Shown here: positions 1-9,009 of the stretch, in pieces
How positions within the stretch are numbered: the first letter of the stretch is position 1
How the letters are laid out: every line of letters starts with the position of its first letter
DNA from: Paralcaligenes ureilyticus
Lineage (GTDB): Bacteria; Pseudomonadota; Gammaproteobacteria; Burkholderiales; Burkholderiaceae_B
Length of the DNA stretch: 64,000 bases
NCBI RefSeq assembly: GCF_004346225.1
Contig: NZ_SMAJ01000003.1
Coordinates: forward strand, 186,001 to 250,000
Direction of reading: 5' to 3'
The notes under the pieces: model-generated
The model's database searches: none
Seen by the model: the letters and a program-made list of their open reading frames with translations, nothing else
What the model was told of the DNA's origin: nothing
Translations under genes and position numbers: made by a program

Positions 1-1411
1 GAATTCCCAAGGGGCGAACGATACCTTTGACGGCGCACGCGCGCTCAACCCCGGCGACTTTATCCGATGTGCCAGCATATTTAGTTATTTGACTCGCATG
101 GATGTCGACGGCAAGGCCCTGCCAGAGGTGGCCGAGTCATTTGAAAGTAGTGCCAACGGCAAGGAATGGATATTCAAGATTGCCAAAGGAATCGTTTATT
201 CCGATGGCTCACCGTTGAAAATGGAAGATATCGTGTTCTCCATTTTGCGCCATCAGGACAAACAGGTCGTGTCCAGCGCCAAGCAACTGGTGGCGAATAT
301 CAAGGCAGTCAGGATAGACGGGCCGCAGACAGTTGTGGTTGAGCTGCAGGAGCCCGACGCCGATATTCCCGTAACGCTAAGCACCAGTCCTTTTACGATT
401 GTCAAAAGCGGTACCTATGATTTTTCAAAGCCCATCGGCACGGGGCCTTTCGTCGTCAAGGAATTCACTGCGGGTGTGCGAACCATTTGTGTGCGCAATG
501 ACAAATACTGGAAGTCCGGCCAGCCCTATATCGACGAATTCGAAATGTTCCCTATCGTCGATCAGGTGGCTCGAGCCAATGCCCTGTTGTCGGGCGATGT
601 GCAGATGGCCATTGATATTCGAGGCCCCAGCATTGCCCAGTTGAAGGGCTCGGCGACCGCCCAGCCGTTTATCACCAAGGCCCCGCGTTATACCGCCATA
701 CAGGGCGCAGTCAATATGGCTCCGGCGAATAATCCCAATTTAGGCCTTGCCCTGAGTTATTTGATAGACCGTGAGCGCGTGTTGCGCACCTCGTTGCTGG
801 GCAACGGTGTGATTGCCAACGACTTCCCGATTATCAGCGGCTCCCCCTATTGCAATACGGCGCTGGAACAACGCAAGGCGGATCCGGATAAAGCCAAATT
901 CTATTTGGCAAAAAGCGGGGTGGGAAACAACCGGGTGCCACTGCATGTCAGCGATGCGTCGGCCTTCAGTGTGGATATTGGGCAGATCTTGCAGCGCGAG
1001 GCGACCAATATAGGCTTGAACCTGGATTTGAAAAAAGAGCCGGCCGATAGTTACTGGTCTGCCATCGTCGGGAAACGGCCATTTTTTGCCACTACGTTCA
1101 ATCCGCGCCCCACGTACAACATATTGTTGAATTTGACCTGGAAGACCGGCGCTCCATGGAATTTTTCCCATTACAGTAATCCGGCGCTCGATTCGCTGAT
1201 CGATCAGGCTCGCGCCACGGTCGACGAGCCCAAGCGTATCGCGATATATCACGAAATCGACGCGATTTTGCATAATTCGGGCGCTTTGGTATTGCCGGCA
1301 TTCATTAATTTTGTCGATGGCCTTTCGAATCGCGTCAAGGGCTTGAAGCCCATTCCGATTGCGCCCATGGGAGGGTGTTTCTTTACCGATCAAATCTGGC
1401 TGGATAGCTAA
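1..1411 (+). CDS. ABC transporter substrate-binding protein, dipeptide/opine type (5' partial)
   Basis: Periplasmic solute-binding protein of the SBP_bac_5 family, which delivers peptides, nickel, opines or similar compounds to a DppBC-type permease. The frame is open from base 2 to the left edge, so the signal peptide and first part of the N-lobe are missing; about 469 residues are visible of a family usually near 500 to 540. The family pattern of a start-of-N-lobe segment ending in SYLTRMD, then LPEVAESFE and GTGPFVVKEF, is visible. An internal ATG at 89 is not the real start. Permease genes follow after 87 nt, so this is the first visible gene of an uptake and catabolic operon. The ligand cannot be read from sequence; the downstream enzymes suggest an amino-acid derivative (inference). 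Confidence 0.93.
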   Translation, partial: NSQGANDTFDGARALNPGDFIRCASIFSYLTRMDVDGKALPEVAESFESSANGKEWIFKIAKGIVYSDGSPLKMEDIVFSILRHQDKQVVSSAKQLVANIKAVRIDGPQTVVVELQEPDADIPVTLSTSPFTIVKSGTYDFSKPIGTGPFVVKEFTAGVRTICVRNDKYWKSGQPYIDEFEMFPIVDQVARANALLSGDVQMAIDIRGPSIAQLKGSATAQPFITKAPRYTAIQGAVNMAPANNPNLGLALSYLIDRERVLRTSLLGNGVIANDFPIISGSPYCNTALEQRKADPDKAKFYLAKSGVGNNRVPLHVSDASAFSVDIGQILQREATNIGLNLDLKKEPADSYWSAIVGKRPFFATTFNPRPTYNILLNLTWKTGAPWNFSHYSNPALDSLIDQARATVDEPKRIAIYHEIDAILHNSGALVLPAFINFVDGLSNRVKGLKPIPIAPMGGCFFTDQIWLDS

Positions 1412-1498
1412 GAGTAGCGGGCAGGCGGCCAGCCAGGTGGGCATCGCCCGCCCCGCGTGGCCTGGCTGCCGGCAGCGTATACGAATTAGGAATCGTGG

Positions 1499-2449
1499 AT
1501 GACGAAATTCTGGGTAGGCCGCCTTTTCTTGGCCTTGTTTGTGCTTTGGCTTGTCTCCATGCTGGTTTTTGTGGGCTGCCAGATATTGCCGGGCGATGTG
1601 GCCCAGCTTTCTTTGGGTCAATATGCAACCCCTGAGGCTGTAGCCACTTTGCGCGCTCAAATGGGATTGGACCATCCCGCCGTGTATCGCTATTTTGAGT
1701 GGCTGGCGGGTATGTTGCGGGGCGATTGGGGCGTTTCCATGGTCAGCAGAACCCCGGTTGCTTCCATGTTGTCCGAACGCGCGGCCAATACAGGGCTGCT
1801 GGCCGGTGTTACCGCGCTGATTGCGGTGCCCCTTTCAATAGGCCTGGGATTGTTGATGAGCCTGGGCACCGGTAAATGGATGGATCGTGTCGGGTCTGTT
1901 GTGGTGCTTGGTTTATCGGCCACGCCGGAATTCCTGATCGCGACGATTGCCGTATTGTTTCTGGCCGTCAAGTGGCATTGGTTTCCGGCAATTTCTTATT
2001 TGACTCCCGGTGCGGGGGTCGAAGCGCAGATCAAGGCTCTGTTTTTGCCGGTTATGACGCTGGTCATCGTCGTTACGGCGCAAATCGCCCGGATGACCCG
2101 CGCCATTATCAGTAATTTGTTGAGCCAGCCGTTTGCCGAAATGGCGATGCTCAAAGGCGTGCCGCGCACAACAATCGTGCGCAAACATGCCCTGATTCTT
2201 GCTGTGGGGCCCATCGCCAATGTGGTTGCGCTCAATGTGGCCTATTTGGTCAGCGGCGTTGTGGTGGTGGAGACTATTTTTTCGTACCCGGGGCTTGCGC
2301 GCCTGATGACCGATTCCGTTCTTTCCAGGGATATGCCGGTGATTCAAGCCTGCGCCATGCTTTTCAGCGCCGTGTATGTCGTTTTGATTCTGTTGTCCGA
2401 TACGCTTGCGGCCGTGTTCGATGTACGCGGCTCCAGGGTAGGCCACTGA
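1499..2449 (+). CDS. ABC transporter permease, DppB type
   Basis: Inner-membrane permease subunit of a dipeptide/oligopeptide/nickel-type ABC importer, 316 residues, the usual length of DppB/OppB. It has an N-terminal membrane segment, the early ILPGD element typical of DppB proteins, several further hydrophobic segments, and near residues 215 to 235 a cytoplasmic loop with a KG-containing EAA-like coupling motif (EMAMLKGVPRTTIVRKH). An AGGA sequence about 8 nt upstream supports the ATG at 1499. It sits 22 nt before the second permease, so the two are surely co-transcribed and form the heterodimeric channel. Confidence 0.93.
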   Translation: MTKFWVGRLFLALFVLWLVSMLVFVGCQILPGDVAQLSLGQYATPEAVATLRAQMGLDHPAVYRYFEWLAGMLRGDWGVSMVSRTPVASMLSERAANTGLLAGVTALIAVPLSIGLGLLMSLGTGKWMDRVGSVVVLGLSATPEFLIATIAVLFLAVKWHWFPAISYLTPGAGVEAQIKALFLPVMTLVIVVTAQIARMTRAIISNLLSQPFAEMAMLKGVPRTTIVRKHALILAVGPIANVVALNVAYLVSGVVVVETIFSYPGLARLMTDSVLSRDMPVIQACAMLFSAVYVVLILLSDTLAAVFDVRGSRVGH

Positions 2450-2471
2450 AGGTCATGTCAGGAAAACAATA

Positions 2472-3347
2472 ATGAAATCCACCGAGTCAACGATCAGGGC
2501 GGCAAGTGGGCCGGCCGATACTACCTCCAAGAAGCCACCTGTCTCTCTGGTCTTGTGGGCCAGCGTCATTGTGCTGCTGGGATGCGTGCTGGTTGCAATA
2601 TTCGCACCGTACCTGCAACCTTACGACCCGACCAAATTTGTGTCCTATACCCCGTTTCAGTTGTCCAGCTCGCAAGCCTGGCTGGGCACCGACGTTTTGG
2701 GCCGCGATGTCCTGTCGCGCCTGATCGGGGGTACGCGTCTTACTCTAATGATGGCGTTGGGCGCCACGGTGCTGGCTCATCTGATCGGCGATAGCCTGGG
2801 TTTGTATTCCGCGGTAAAGGGCGGGTGGATCGACTTGGTGTTGTGCCGGGTCGTTGATGTGGTTTTGTCCTTGCCGAAAATTATCGTGGGCCTGGTGGTG
2901 GTGGCGGCCTTGGGATCGTCCATCCACGTCATTGTGATTATTACCGGTCTGGTGTATTCCGCGAGTGTGTTCCGGATTGCCCGGTCGCTGGGCCTGGACC
3001 TGATACAGCAAGATTTTGTGCGCGTCGCTCAGGCTCGAGGGGAACGCACGGCCTGGCTGGTCTTTGGCGAAATTGTTCCCCACGTCATTTATCCCATGGC
3101 CGCCGATTTCGCCATTCGGGTCAGCTTTGCCATTTTGTTCATGAGCAGTTTAAGTTTTCTGGGGCTGGGTGTTCAGCCGCCCTTGGCGGACTGGGGCGGC
3201 ATGGTTCGTGAAAATATCGAAGGTATTGCCGCGGGTTCCTATGCCTCCATCTATGCCGCATTGGCTATTGCCGTGGTGTCGGTTGCCTTGAATCTTCTGG
3301 TGGACGCCAGCGGCGAAGAAAGTGCTTTTGCGGAGATGCAGAAATGA
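2472..3347 (+). CDS. ABC transporter permease, DppC type
   Basis: Second membrane subunit of the same importer, 291 residues. The N-terminus has one transmembrane segment followed by the DppC signature region around LGTDVLGRDVLSRLI (residues 73 to 88). The EAA-like coupling loop is the segment VRVAQARGERTAWLV, and the C-terminal segment includes the conserved FLGLGVQPP. AGGA at 2459 to 2462 is the likely ribosome site. The stop overlaps the ATG of the ATPase gene (ATGA), which indicates translational coupling. Confidence 0.93.
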   Translation: MKSTESTIRAASGPADTTSKKPPVSLVLWASVIVLLGCVLVAIFAPYLQPYDPTKFVSYTPFQLSSSQAWLGTDVLGRDVLSRLIGGTRLTLMMALGATVLAHLIGDSLGLYSAVKGGWIDLVLCRVVDVVLSLPKIIVGLVVVAALGSSIHVIVIITGLVYSASVFRIARSLGLDLIQQDFVRVAQARGERTAWLVFGEIVPHVIYPMAADFAIRVSFAILFMSSLSFLGLGVQPPLADWGGMVRENIEGIAAGSYASIYAALAIAVVSVALNLLVDASGEESAFAEMQK

Positions 3348-5023
3348 GCCAGGCCGCGCTGCTTGAAATAAAGGATTTGCTGATCGCCCCTGCCTACGGA
3401 GGAAAGCCCGCCGTAAATGGTGTGTCGCTGACGGTTCGCGAGGGTGAGGTGCTGGCTCTGATCGGAGAGTCGGGGTCGGGGAAAACCACATTGGCGCTAA
3501 GCGCTTTGGGGCGCGTGCGCCCCGGACTGGCGGCTCAGCGCGGCGTGGTGCGGCTCGATGGCGTCGATATGCTGACTGCCAACGATAAAATCCTGCGCGC
3601 GATGCGCGGTCACGAGATCGCCTACATTGCGCAAAGCGCCGCCATGTCTTTTAATCAGCGCTTGCGCCTGGATGATCAGGTCATTGAGCCGGCATTGATT
3701 CGCAAGCTGATGTCCTCGTCACAGGCCCTGGATCGCGCACGCGAGCTGTACCGGGCATTGGGCCTGCCGGAGCCCGACAGCATCGGCGCGCGTTATTCCC
3801 ATCAGGTGTCTGGCGGTCAGCTGCAGCGGTTCATGATTGCCATGGGTTTGTTGCTGCATCCCAAGCTGGTCGTTTGCGATGAACCCACCAGCGCGCTCGA
3901 CGTAACGACACAAGTGGGTGTGTTGCGAGCCCTGAAGGAAGTGATACGCCGCAATCGCACCGCAGCCTTGTTCGTGAGCCACGATTTATCGGTGGTGGCC
4001 CAGGTTGCCGATCGGATAGCGGTCTTGCGCAAGGGTGATTTGATCGAGGAAGGCACGACGGCCGAGATCATCGAGAATCCACAGGAAAAATACACCCGCC
4101 AGTTAATAGCGGCTTGTCATCGCTGGCCTGTCGTTTCGGTCTCGTCCGCGCAGCGTGCCGCCAATACATCGGGTCACTATCTGGAGGCGCGGAACATTTG
4201 GGCCGGCTACGGCAAGATAGGGGCCGACGGCAAACCTAAAGCGCTGATTTTAAAAGACGTGTCCTTGAAGGTGAGGCGTGGCCAAGTGGTGGCCGTCATT
4301 GGCGAGTCAGGCTCCGGCAAGAGCACCCTGGCGCGTGTGGTGGCGGGTTTGCATTGCCGAGCGAGCGGCGAGTTGCGCGTAGCGGGCGAAACCCTGGCAA
4401 ACGGTATCGAGGGCCGCACCAGCGGGCAGTTGCGGCGTGTGCAAATGGTGTTTCAGTCGGCCGATACGGCTTTGAATTCCAAACATACTATTGGCCGAAC
4501 CCTGGGACGGGTGCTGAAGTTTTTTGGCCATGTCGTGCCGGCGCAGCGAGAAGCGCGAATTGCCGCTCTCCTGGAGATGGTCAATTTGCCTGCGCATTAT
4601 GCCGCGCGCAAGCCGGGCCAGCTATCGGGCGGTGAAAAACAGCGAGTCAACCTGGCTCGGGCTCTCGCCGCAGAGCCAGAGGTTTTACTGTGCGATGAAA
4701 TTACCTCTGCTCTGGATACGATTGTTGCGGCCTCCATTATCCGGCTGGTCGAAGACCTGCGTAACCGTCTTAACCTGGCCATTGTTTTTATCAGTCACGA
4801 TATGGCGACGGTGGCGTCGCTGGCCGACGAAGTGGTGGTCTTGCAGCATGGGTGCGTCGTGGAAAGCGGCCCGGCCGCGCAGGTTTTGCTTGAGCCGCGC
4901 GAGCCCTACACAAAATTGTTGCTGGGTTCTGTGCCGGAATTGCGTCAGGGCTGGCTTGAGGAAGTGAAGGTGGTGATTGAGCCAGAGGACGAACCGGCGC
5001 TTGCCGAGTTTGACGGAAATTGA
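3344..5023 (+). CDS. ABC transporter ATP-binding protein, DppD-DppF fusion
   Basis: Energy-coupling ATPase of the importer, with two complete nucleotide-binding domains in one 559-residue chain (DppD-like then DppF-like). Domain 1: Walker [10 protein letters not shown] near residue 41, signature VSGGQ near 155, Walker [12 protein letters not shown] near 175. Domain 2: Walker [10 protein letters not shown] near 320, signature LSGGE near 426, Walker [12 protein letters not shown] near 447. The Pro of the usual EPTSALD is Ile in the second domain. Such tandem fusions are known for peptide/opine-type transporters. It starts inside the stop of the permease gene and is followed by FAD enzymes in the same direction. 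Confidence 0.93.
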   Translation: MSQAALLEIKDLLIAPAYGGKPAVNGVSLTVREGEVLALIGESGSGKTTLALSALGRVRPGLAAQRGVVRLDGVDMLTANDKILRAMRGHEIAYIAQSAAMSFNQRLRLDDQVIEPALIRKLMSSSQALDRARELYRALGLPEPDSIGARYSHQVSGGQLQRFMIAMGLLLHPKLVVCDEPTSALDVTTQVGVLRALKEVIRRNRTAALFVSHDLSVVAQVADRIAVLRKGDLIEEGTTAEIIENPQEKYTRQLIAACHRWPVVSVSSAQRAANTSGHYLEARNIWAGYGKIGADGKPKALILKDVSLKVRRGQVVAVIGESGSGKSTLARVVAGLHCRASGELRVAGETLANGIEGRTSGQLRRVQMVFQSADTALNSKHTIGRTLGRVLKFFGHVVPAQREARIAALLEMVNLPAHYAARKPGQLSGGEKQRVNLARALAAEPEVLLCDEITSALDTIVAASIIRLVEDLRNRLNLAIVFISHDMATVASLADEVVVLQHGCVVESGPAAQVLLEPREPYTKLLLGSVPELRQGWLEEVKVVIEPEDEPALAEFDGN

Positions 5024-5083
5024 ACGGGTTGGCCGGACAGATGCCTATCTGTGCCGTCATGGGAATAAATAGTGGAGTGTCCT

Positions 5084-6667
5084 GTGGTTGAAAGATTGAC
5101 GCAAATTGATGGGCAAAGTTTTGACGTGATCGTTATCGGCGGGGGGGCGGCGGGTGCCAGCGCCTCCCAGAACCTGGCCGCCAAAGGCTATAAGGTTTTG
5201 CTGGTTGACAAGGGCGATTTCGGCAGCGGCACCAGCAGCCGTTCGAGCCGGCTGTTGTATTGCGGCCTGGCTCATTTGTCGCCGGACCATCCGGTCTGGC
5301 AATTTATTCTGAAGCCGGGTGATTTGATGCGCCGGATCCACATGGCGCGTCTGGCCATGAAATCCCGGACTCAACTCGTCCAGACGATGCCCGAGCGGTT
5401 AATTCCCCATACCTTTTTTTTCCCGGTCCACAAAGAGAGCGACTATCCAGGCTGGAAAGTGGACTTGGGCTTTCGCGCACTGGAATTGATAGGGTTTTCC
5501 AAGGTCAGCTTGAATTACAGGCGAATGTCCGCAAAGAAGGCGGCCGGGAAATACGGCATGGCGAAGTATCTGGCCGAAAACAGTTCCCTGGAGAGTGTGG
5601 GTGTTTATACGGAGTATCAGTACAACTGGGCTGAACGCATTTGTGTCGATACGATTCTGGACGCCGAACGATTGGGTGCAGCAACATGTAATTACGTCAA
5701 GGTAGTCCGTCTTGAATCTCAGCCCGACGGTTCCTGGCTTGTGTCATTGAAGGATGGGCTGGGGTCGGACAAAACGGCGCAGGTAACGGGGCGCATGCTG
5801 GTCAATACGGCCGGACCCTGGGTGGACCGCGTGATAGCCAAAACGGATAAGCCGGCCCGGAAAAAACACTTGATAGGCATCAAGGGGATAAATCTGGTCG
5901 TCAAATTGCCGCCCGAGTGCGAAGGGCAGGGCTTGGAGACGATCAGCAGTATCGGGCAGCCATACTACTGCATGCCTTGGGGAAAGTATCATTTTTTTGG
6001 CCCGACCGACACCGTTTTCGAAGGTGACCCCGACGATGCGCGTGTGTTGCCCGAAGAGATCGACTACGTTCTGAAAGAAGCCAATTTCCTGTTCCCCACC
6101 TTCAAGTTGACTGAAAAAGATATTGTGTATTCCTGGTGCGGTGTGCGTCCTCGAACTGCGGCCACAGGCGAAAAAGACATCGTCAAATTATTAAGCATCC
6201 ATGAGCTGGAGGCCGAAGGGCTGCCCAATGCCATAGCGCTTACAGGAATGCCGATCATGAATCACCGTTACGCCGGCGAGAAAATAGCCGAACGTATCGG
6301 TCAGGCGATCAAGCCGACACGGCCGGCGGGCAAGTTATCGCACGCCGCCAAGCTCTTTCCTGAAGATCGCTCCTCGCCGCCTGTCGATGCCGAATATCCG
6401 AATGTCAGCATTGCGAATCTGCGCCATGCCGCGCGGCATGAACATGTGCGCACTTTGAGCGACTTGATGTTCCGGCGGGTCGGTTTGGGGTGGGGACACA
6501 ACATGGGCCTGAATGTGGCGCGCCAGGCAGCCCAGGCGGTTGCCGACATTATGGGATGGGATGCTCCCGAGGTGGGCAGGCAAGTGGCCGACTACGAGCA
6601 TTTCGTGCGGGAAAATTTCAACCCTTCTTATGCGGGCGGCTCCGAGAGCGCATCGAGCCTGCCATGA
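5084..6667 (+). CDS. FAD-dependent oxidoreductase, GlpD-like
   Basis: FAD-dependent oxidoreductase resembling aerobic glycerol-3-phosphate dehydrogenase, about 527 residues against roughly 500 for GlpD. The dinucleotide-binding fold is at the N-terminus (IGGGAAGAS near residue 15), followed by the TSSRSSRLLYCGL region and, further on, NTAGPWVD and GVRPRTA, all at GlpD-like positions. A C-terminal region after about residue 430 resembles the GlpD C-terminal domain. I chose the GTG at 5084 because GGAG lies 6 nt upstream; a GTG at 5072 in the same frame would add four residues. In this setting, after an amine/peptide-type transporter and before a DadA-like enzyme, RidA and YdiJ-like proteins, glycerol-3-phosphate is an unlikely substrate. 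The true substrate is not recognisable. Confidence 0.85.
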   Translation: MVERLTQIDGQSFDVIVIGGGAAGASASQNLAAKGYKVLLVDKGDFGSGTSSRSSRLLYCGLAHLSPDHPVWQFILKPGDLMRRIHMARLAMKSRTQLVQTMPERLIPHTFFFPVHKESDYPGWKVDLGFRALELIGFSKVSLNYRRMSAKKAAGKYGMAKYLAENSSLESVGVYTEYQYNWAERICVDTILDAERLGAATCNYVKVVRLESQPDGSWLVSLKDGLGSDKTAQVTGRMLVNTAGPWVDRVIAKTDKPARKKHLIGIKGINLVVKLPPECEGQGLETISSIGQPYYCMPWGKYHFFGPTDTVFEGDPDDARVLPEEIDYVLKEANFLFPTFKLTEKDIVYSWCGVRPRTAATGEKDIVKLLSIHELEAEGLPNAIALTGMPIMNHRYAGEKIAERIGQAIKPTRPAGKLSHAAKLFPEDRSSPPVDAEYPNVSIANLRHAARHEHVRTLSDLMFRRVGLGWGHNMGLNVARQAAQAVADIMGWDAPEVGRQVADYEHFVRENFNPSYAGGSESASSLP

Positions 6668-6725
6668 ACAGGCCGGTCAGCCGTATGGGAGTCACTACTC
6701 TTTTGTATTTCAAGGATGCGACAGC

Positions 6726-8036
6726 ATGACTGGTTTAGGCGGTCTTTTTCATCCGGACTTTGCCATCAGGCCCTACTGGTGGGATGAAACGCCTCCTGTT
6801 GATGAGCGTAACCCGGTTCCCGCCGTCGTCGATGTAGCCATTGTCGGTAGCGGCTATTGCGGCCTGGCGGCGGGCCTCGAGTTGGCCCGCAAGGGCCTGA
6901 AGGTCGCGGTATTGGATTCGGGCCGGATTGGCGAGGGTGCCAGCACTCGAAATGGCGGCATGGTCAGCGGAGGCCTCAAAGTGCCCGAGGCCATGCGGGC
7001 CAAGTTGGGTGAAGAGCGTTTTTCTCATATGGTGCGTGATTCGGTTGCGTCTTTTACGCACTTCGAATCATTTTTAAAGCGCGAGGGTTTCGATGTTCAG
7101 TATGAGCGTTGTGGGCGCTTTACCGGTGCGCATTCTCCAGGAGCGTATTTGCGCCAGGAACGGCAGGCTACCAACCTGGTTGGTGAGATGGGCTTGACCG
7201 TGCGCATGGTTCCCAAGGCTCGGCAACGCGAGGAAATCGGCAGTGACTTCTACCATGGGGGCATGGTGGTCGAAGAAAGCGGCGGCATCAACCCTGGGCG
7301 CTACCATCGCGCATTGCGCGAGGCGTACAAAGCGGCCGGCGGCACTCTGCACGGCTTTGCCAAAGTCGATAAGATTGAGCAGCGTGCGGGGCAATTTGCC
7401 CTTGCGACGTCGCGTGGGAATTTGCGTGCCGATCAGGTTTTTGTGGCGACTAACGGCTATAGCGGCGAGGTCATGCCCTATTTGCGCAAACGTATTATTC
7501 CGATCACCAGTTTTGTCATCGCCACCGAAGAGATCTCGCCCGCTCTGGTGCGCGAACTGAATCCAAACAAGCGCATGTTGGTGGATACCAAACGCATTCT
7601 TTACTGGTATCGGCTAACGCCCGACCACCGGCGGATTATTTTTGGAGGCCGGGCCAGTTTTCGAGACGTTAACGAGCGTGAGTCCGCGCGTAGCCTGCAT
7701 CAGTTTATGTGCGGCATCTGGCCGCAAGTCCAGGATACGCGCATTACCCATGCCTGGAAGGGCAATGTGGCTTTTACGTTTGATCACCTGCCGCACATGG
7801 GCGTCCATGCGGGGGTTCATTATGCGGGAGGCTGCCAGGGTGCGGGAGTTTCCATGGCAACCTATTTAGGTTACCAGACAGCCATGAAAATGCTCGATCC
7901 CCAGAGGGCGCCATGCGGGTTCGACAGCCTTCCGTTTCCATCCAACCCTCTTTATTACGGCAATCCATGGTTTCTGCCGATTGTAGGCAATTACTACAGG
8001 GTTCTGGATCGTATGGAGCAGCGGACCGGCTGGTAG
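6726..8036 (+). CDS. FAD-dependent amine/amino-acid oxidoreductase (DadA/PuuB-like)
   Basis: FAD-dependent oxidoreductase of the DAO superfamily, 436 residues. It opens with a short YWWDE segment, then the FAD-binding fingerprint VGSGYCGLAAG at about residues 40 to 50, the STRNGGMVSGG flavin-contact loop, a substrate domain, and near the C-terminus GVHYAGGCQGAGV. This arrangement is shared by D-amino-acid dehydrogenases, gamma-glutamylputrescine oxidase and L-pipecolate oxidase. These enzymes oxidise a C-N bond to an imine, which fits the RidA gene directly downstream. The start is the ATG at 6726, with AAGGA about 9 nt before it; the open frame extends further upstream into the preceding gene but without coding character. 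A role in oxidising an amino acid or cyclic imino acid is inferred from context. Confidence 0.88.
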   Translation: MTGLGGLFHPDFAIRPYWWDETPPVDERNPVPAVVDVAIVGSGYCGLAAGLELARKGLKVAVLDSGRIGEGASTRNGGMVSGGLKVPEAMRAKLGEERFSHMVRDSVASFTHFESFLKREGFDVQYERCGRFTGAHSPGAYLRQERQATNLVGEMGLTVRMVPKARQREEIGSDFYHGGMVVEESGGINPGRYHRALREAYKAAGGTLHGFAKVDKIEQRAGQFALATSRGNLRADQVFVATNGYSGEVMPYLRKRIIPITSFVIATEEISPALVRELNPNKRMLVDTKRILYWYRLTPDHRRIIFGGRASFRDVNERESARSLHQFMCGIWPQVQDTRITHAWKGNVAFTFDHLPHMGVHAGVHYAGGCQGAGVSMATYLGYQTAMKMLDPQRAPCGFDSLPFPSNPLYYGNPWFLPIVGNYYRVLDRMEQRTGW

Positions 8037-8188
8037 AACCGGCCGCAAATGCATGGCTCCGATTTTTCAGTAGTGCGTTTAAAAAGGCACGGATGACCCA
8101 GGCCATCGGGCACAGCACGGGCAGACGGACCTGGTCAATGGCCATTGGGTTGGGCCGGAAATAATTTCTTGATAGCGAGGTTGATGGC

Positions 8189-8536
8189 ATGACTACTATT
8201 GCGCGGCTTAATCCGAATCGTCGATCCAGTTCCGCCGTTATTCACGGCAATACGGTGTATCTGGCGGGCCAGGTTGGCGTTGCCGGCGAGAGCGTCAAGG
8301 AGCAGACGGCTACGATCCTCGCCGCTATCGATCGCTGGCTGCGCGAGGCCGGCACCGATAAATCCCGACTCTTGCAAGCGACGATTCTGTTGGCCGACAT
8401 GGCCGATTTCAAGGAAATGAACAAAGTCTGGGAAGCCTGGATCGACCCAGCGAATCCGCCCGCGCGAGCGACTAGCCAGGCCGTCCTGGCCTTGCCAGGG
8501 TACAAAGTTGAAATTGTTGTGATTGCAGCCCTCTGA
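8189..8536 (+). CDS. RidA family protein (imine/enamine deaminase)
   Basis: 115-residue member of the YjgF/YER057c/UK114 family, which hydrolyses reactive imines and enamines to ketones plus ammonia, working as a trimer in the cytoplasm. The family Arg is present in PPARATSQA near residue 93, as is the terminal VEIVVIA segment with its conserved Glu. It resembles the Rid subgroups that sit in catabolic operons more than housekeeping RidA. It lies about 150 nt after the FAD oxidase gene, whose expected product is an imine, and is probably co-transcribed. The two make a sensible oxidise-then-hydrolyse pair. Confidence 0.92.
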   Translation: MTTIARLNPNRRSSSAVIHGNTVYLAGQVGVAGESVKEQTATILAAIDRWLREAGTDKSRLLQATILLADMADFKEMNKVWEAWIDPANPPARATSQAVLALPGYKVEIVVIAAL

Positions 8537-8619
8537 TAAGGCTGCTTGCGGACAGCGCGTACGTGCATGCCTTGTCATTATCTTTTCCCCTGCCATTATC
8601 TTTTTATATCGAGAGCGCC

Positions 8620-8985
8620 GTGTCAGATAAAAACCCGAGCCTGGTTCGTTTTAGTACTGGGCCTTTAACCAATCCAACCTTGGGTCAACCCAAACGCCCG
8701 CTCAGCGGCAACGCTTGTTTCCGCAGTGTTGCCATGTTTGAAGGCTATGAAGGAAATGTTCACGGCGGGGTGTGGGAAAGCACGAGCGGCACATTCCAGG
8801 CCGATACAACCGGCTACATCGAATTTGGTCATATTGTGGAAGGATCCTGCCGCGTTGTCGACCTGGATGGTACGGTCAACGCGCTGGGGGCTGGTGACTC
8901 ATTTGTGATGCCGGAGGGCTATCACGGGCGCTGGGAGGTGGATTCGTTCGTGAAGAAGATTTATTTCATAACCAAAACGGCATAA
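8620..8985 (+). CDS. Small cupin-domain protein (DUF861/cupin_3)
   Basis: 121-residue single cupin domain of the cupin_3/DUF861 type, with the pattern GVWESTSGTF, then GHIVEGSCRVVD, then GDSFVMPEGYHGRWEV. This is the fold of the ureidoglycine aminohydrolase cupin group, but members next to amino-acid catabolic genes are mostly of unknown function. I prefer the GTG at 8620, preceded by GAGAG. The open frame back to 8563 would add 19 hydrophobic residues without a convincing ribosome site. It may be a small isomerase, hydrolase or sensor protein of the pathway; nothing in the sequence decides this. Confidence 0.85.
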   Translation: MSDKNPSLVRFSTGPLTNPTLGQPKRPLSGNACFRSVAMFEGYEGNVHGGVWESTSGTFQADTTGYIEFGHIVEGSCRVVDLDGTVNALGAGDSFVMPEGYHGRWEVDSFVKKIYFITKTA

Positions 8986-9009
8986 CCAGCAAGAAGAGTG
9001 CGGCTTAGC

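Noticed and set aside
1-6. EcoRI site at base 1 as sign of a cloned fragment
   Set aside because: GAATTC at the first base may be coincidence; the other end shows no matching site, and nothing depends on it.
740-1675. Long - strand ORF (311 codons) opposite the binding protein and permease genes
   Set aside because: Shadow frame: it spans the boundary of two recognised genes and shows His/Gln/Arg-rich antisense composition.
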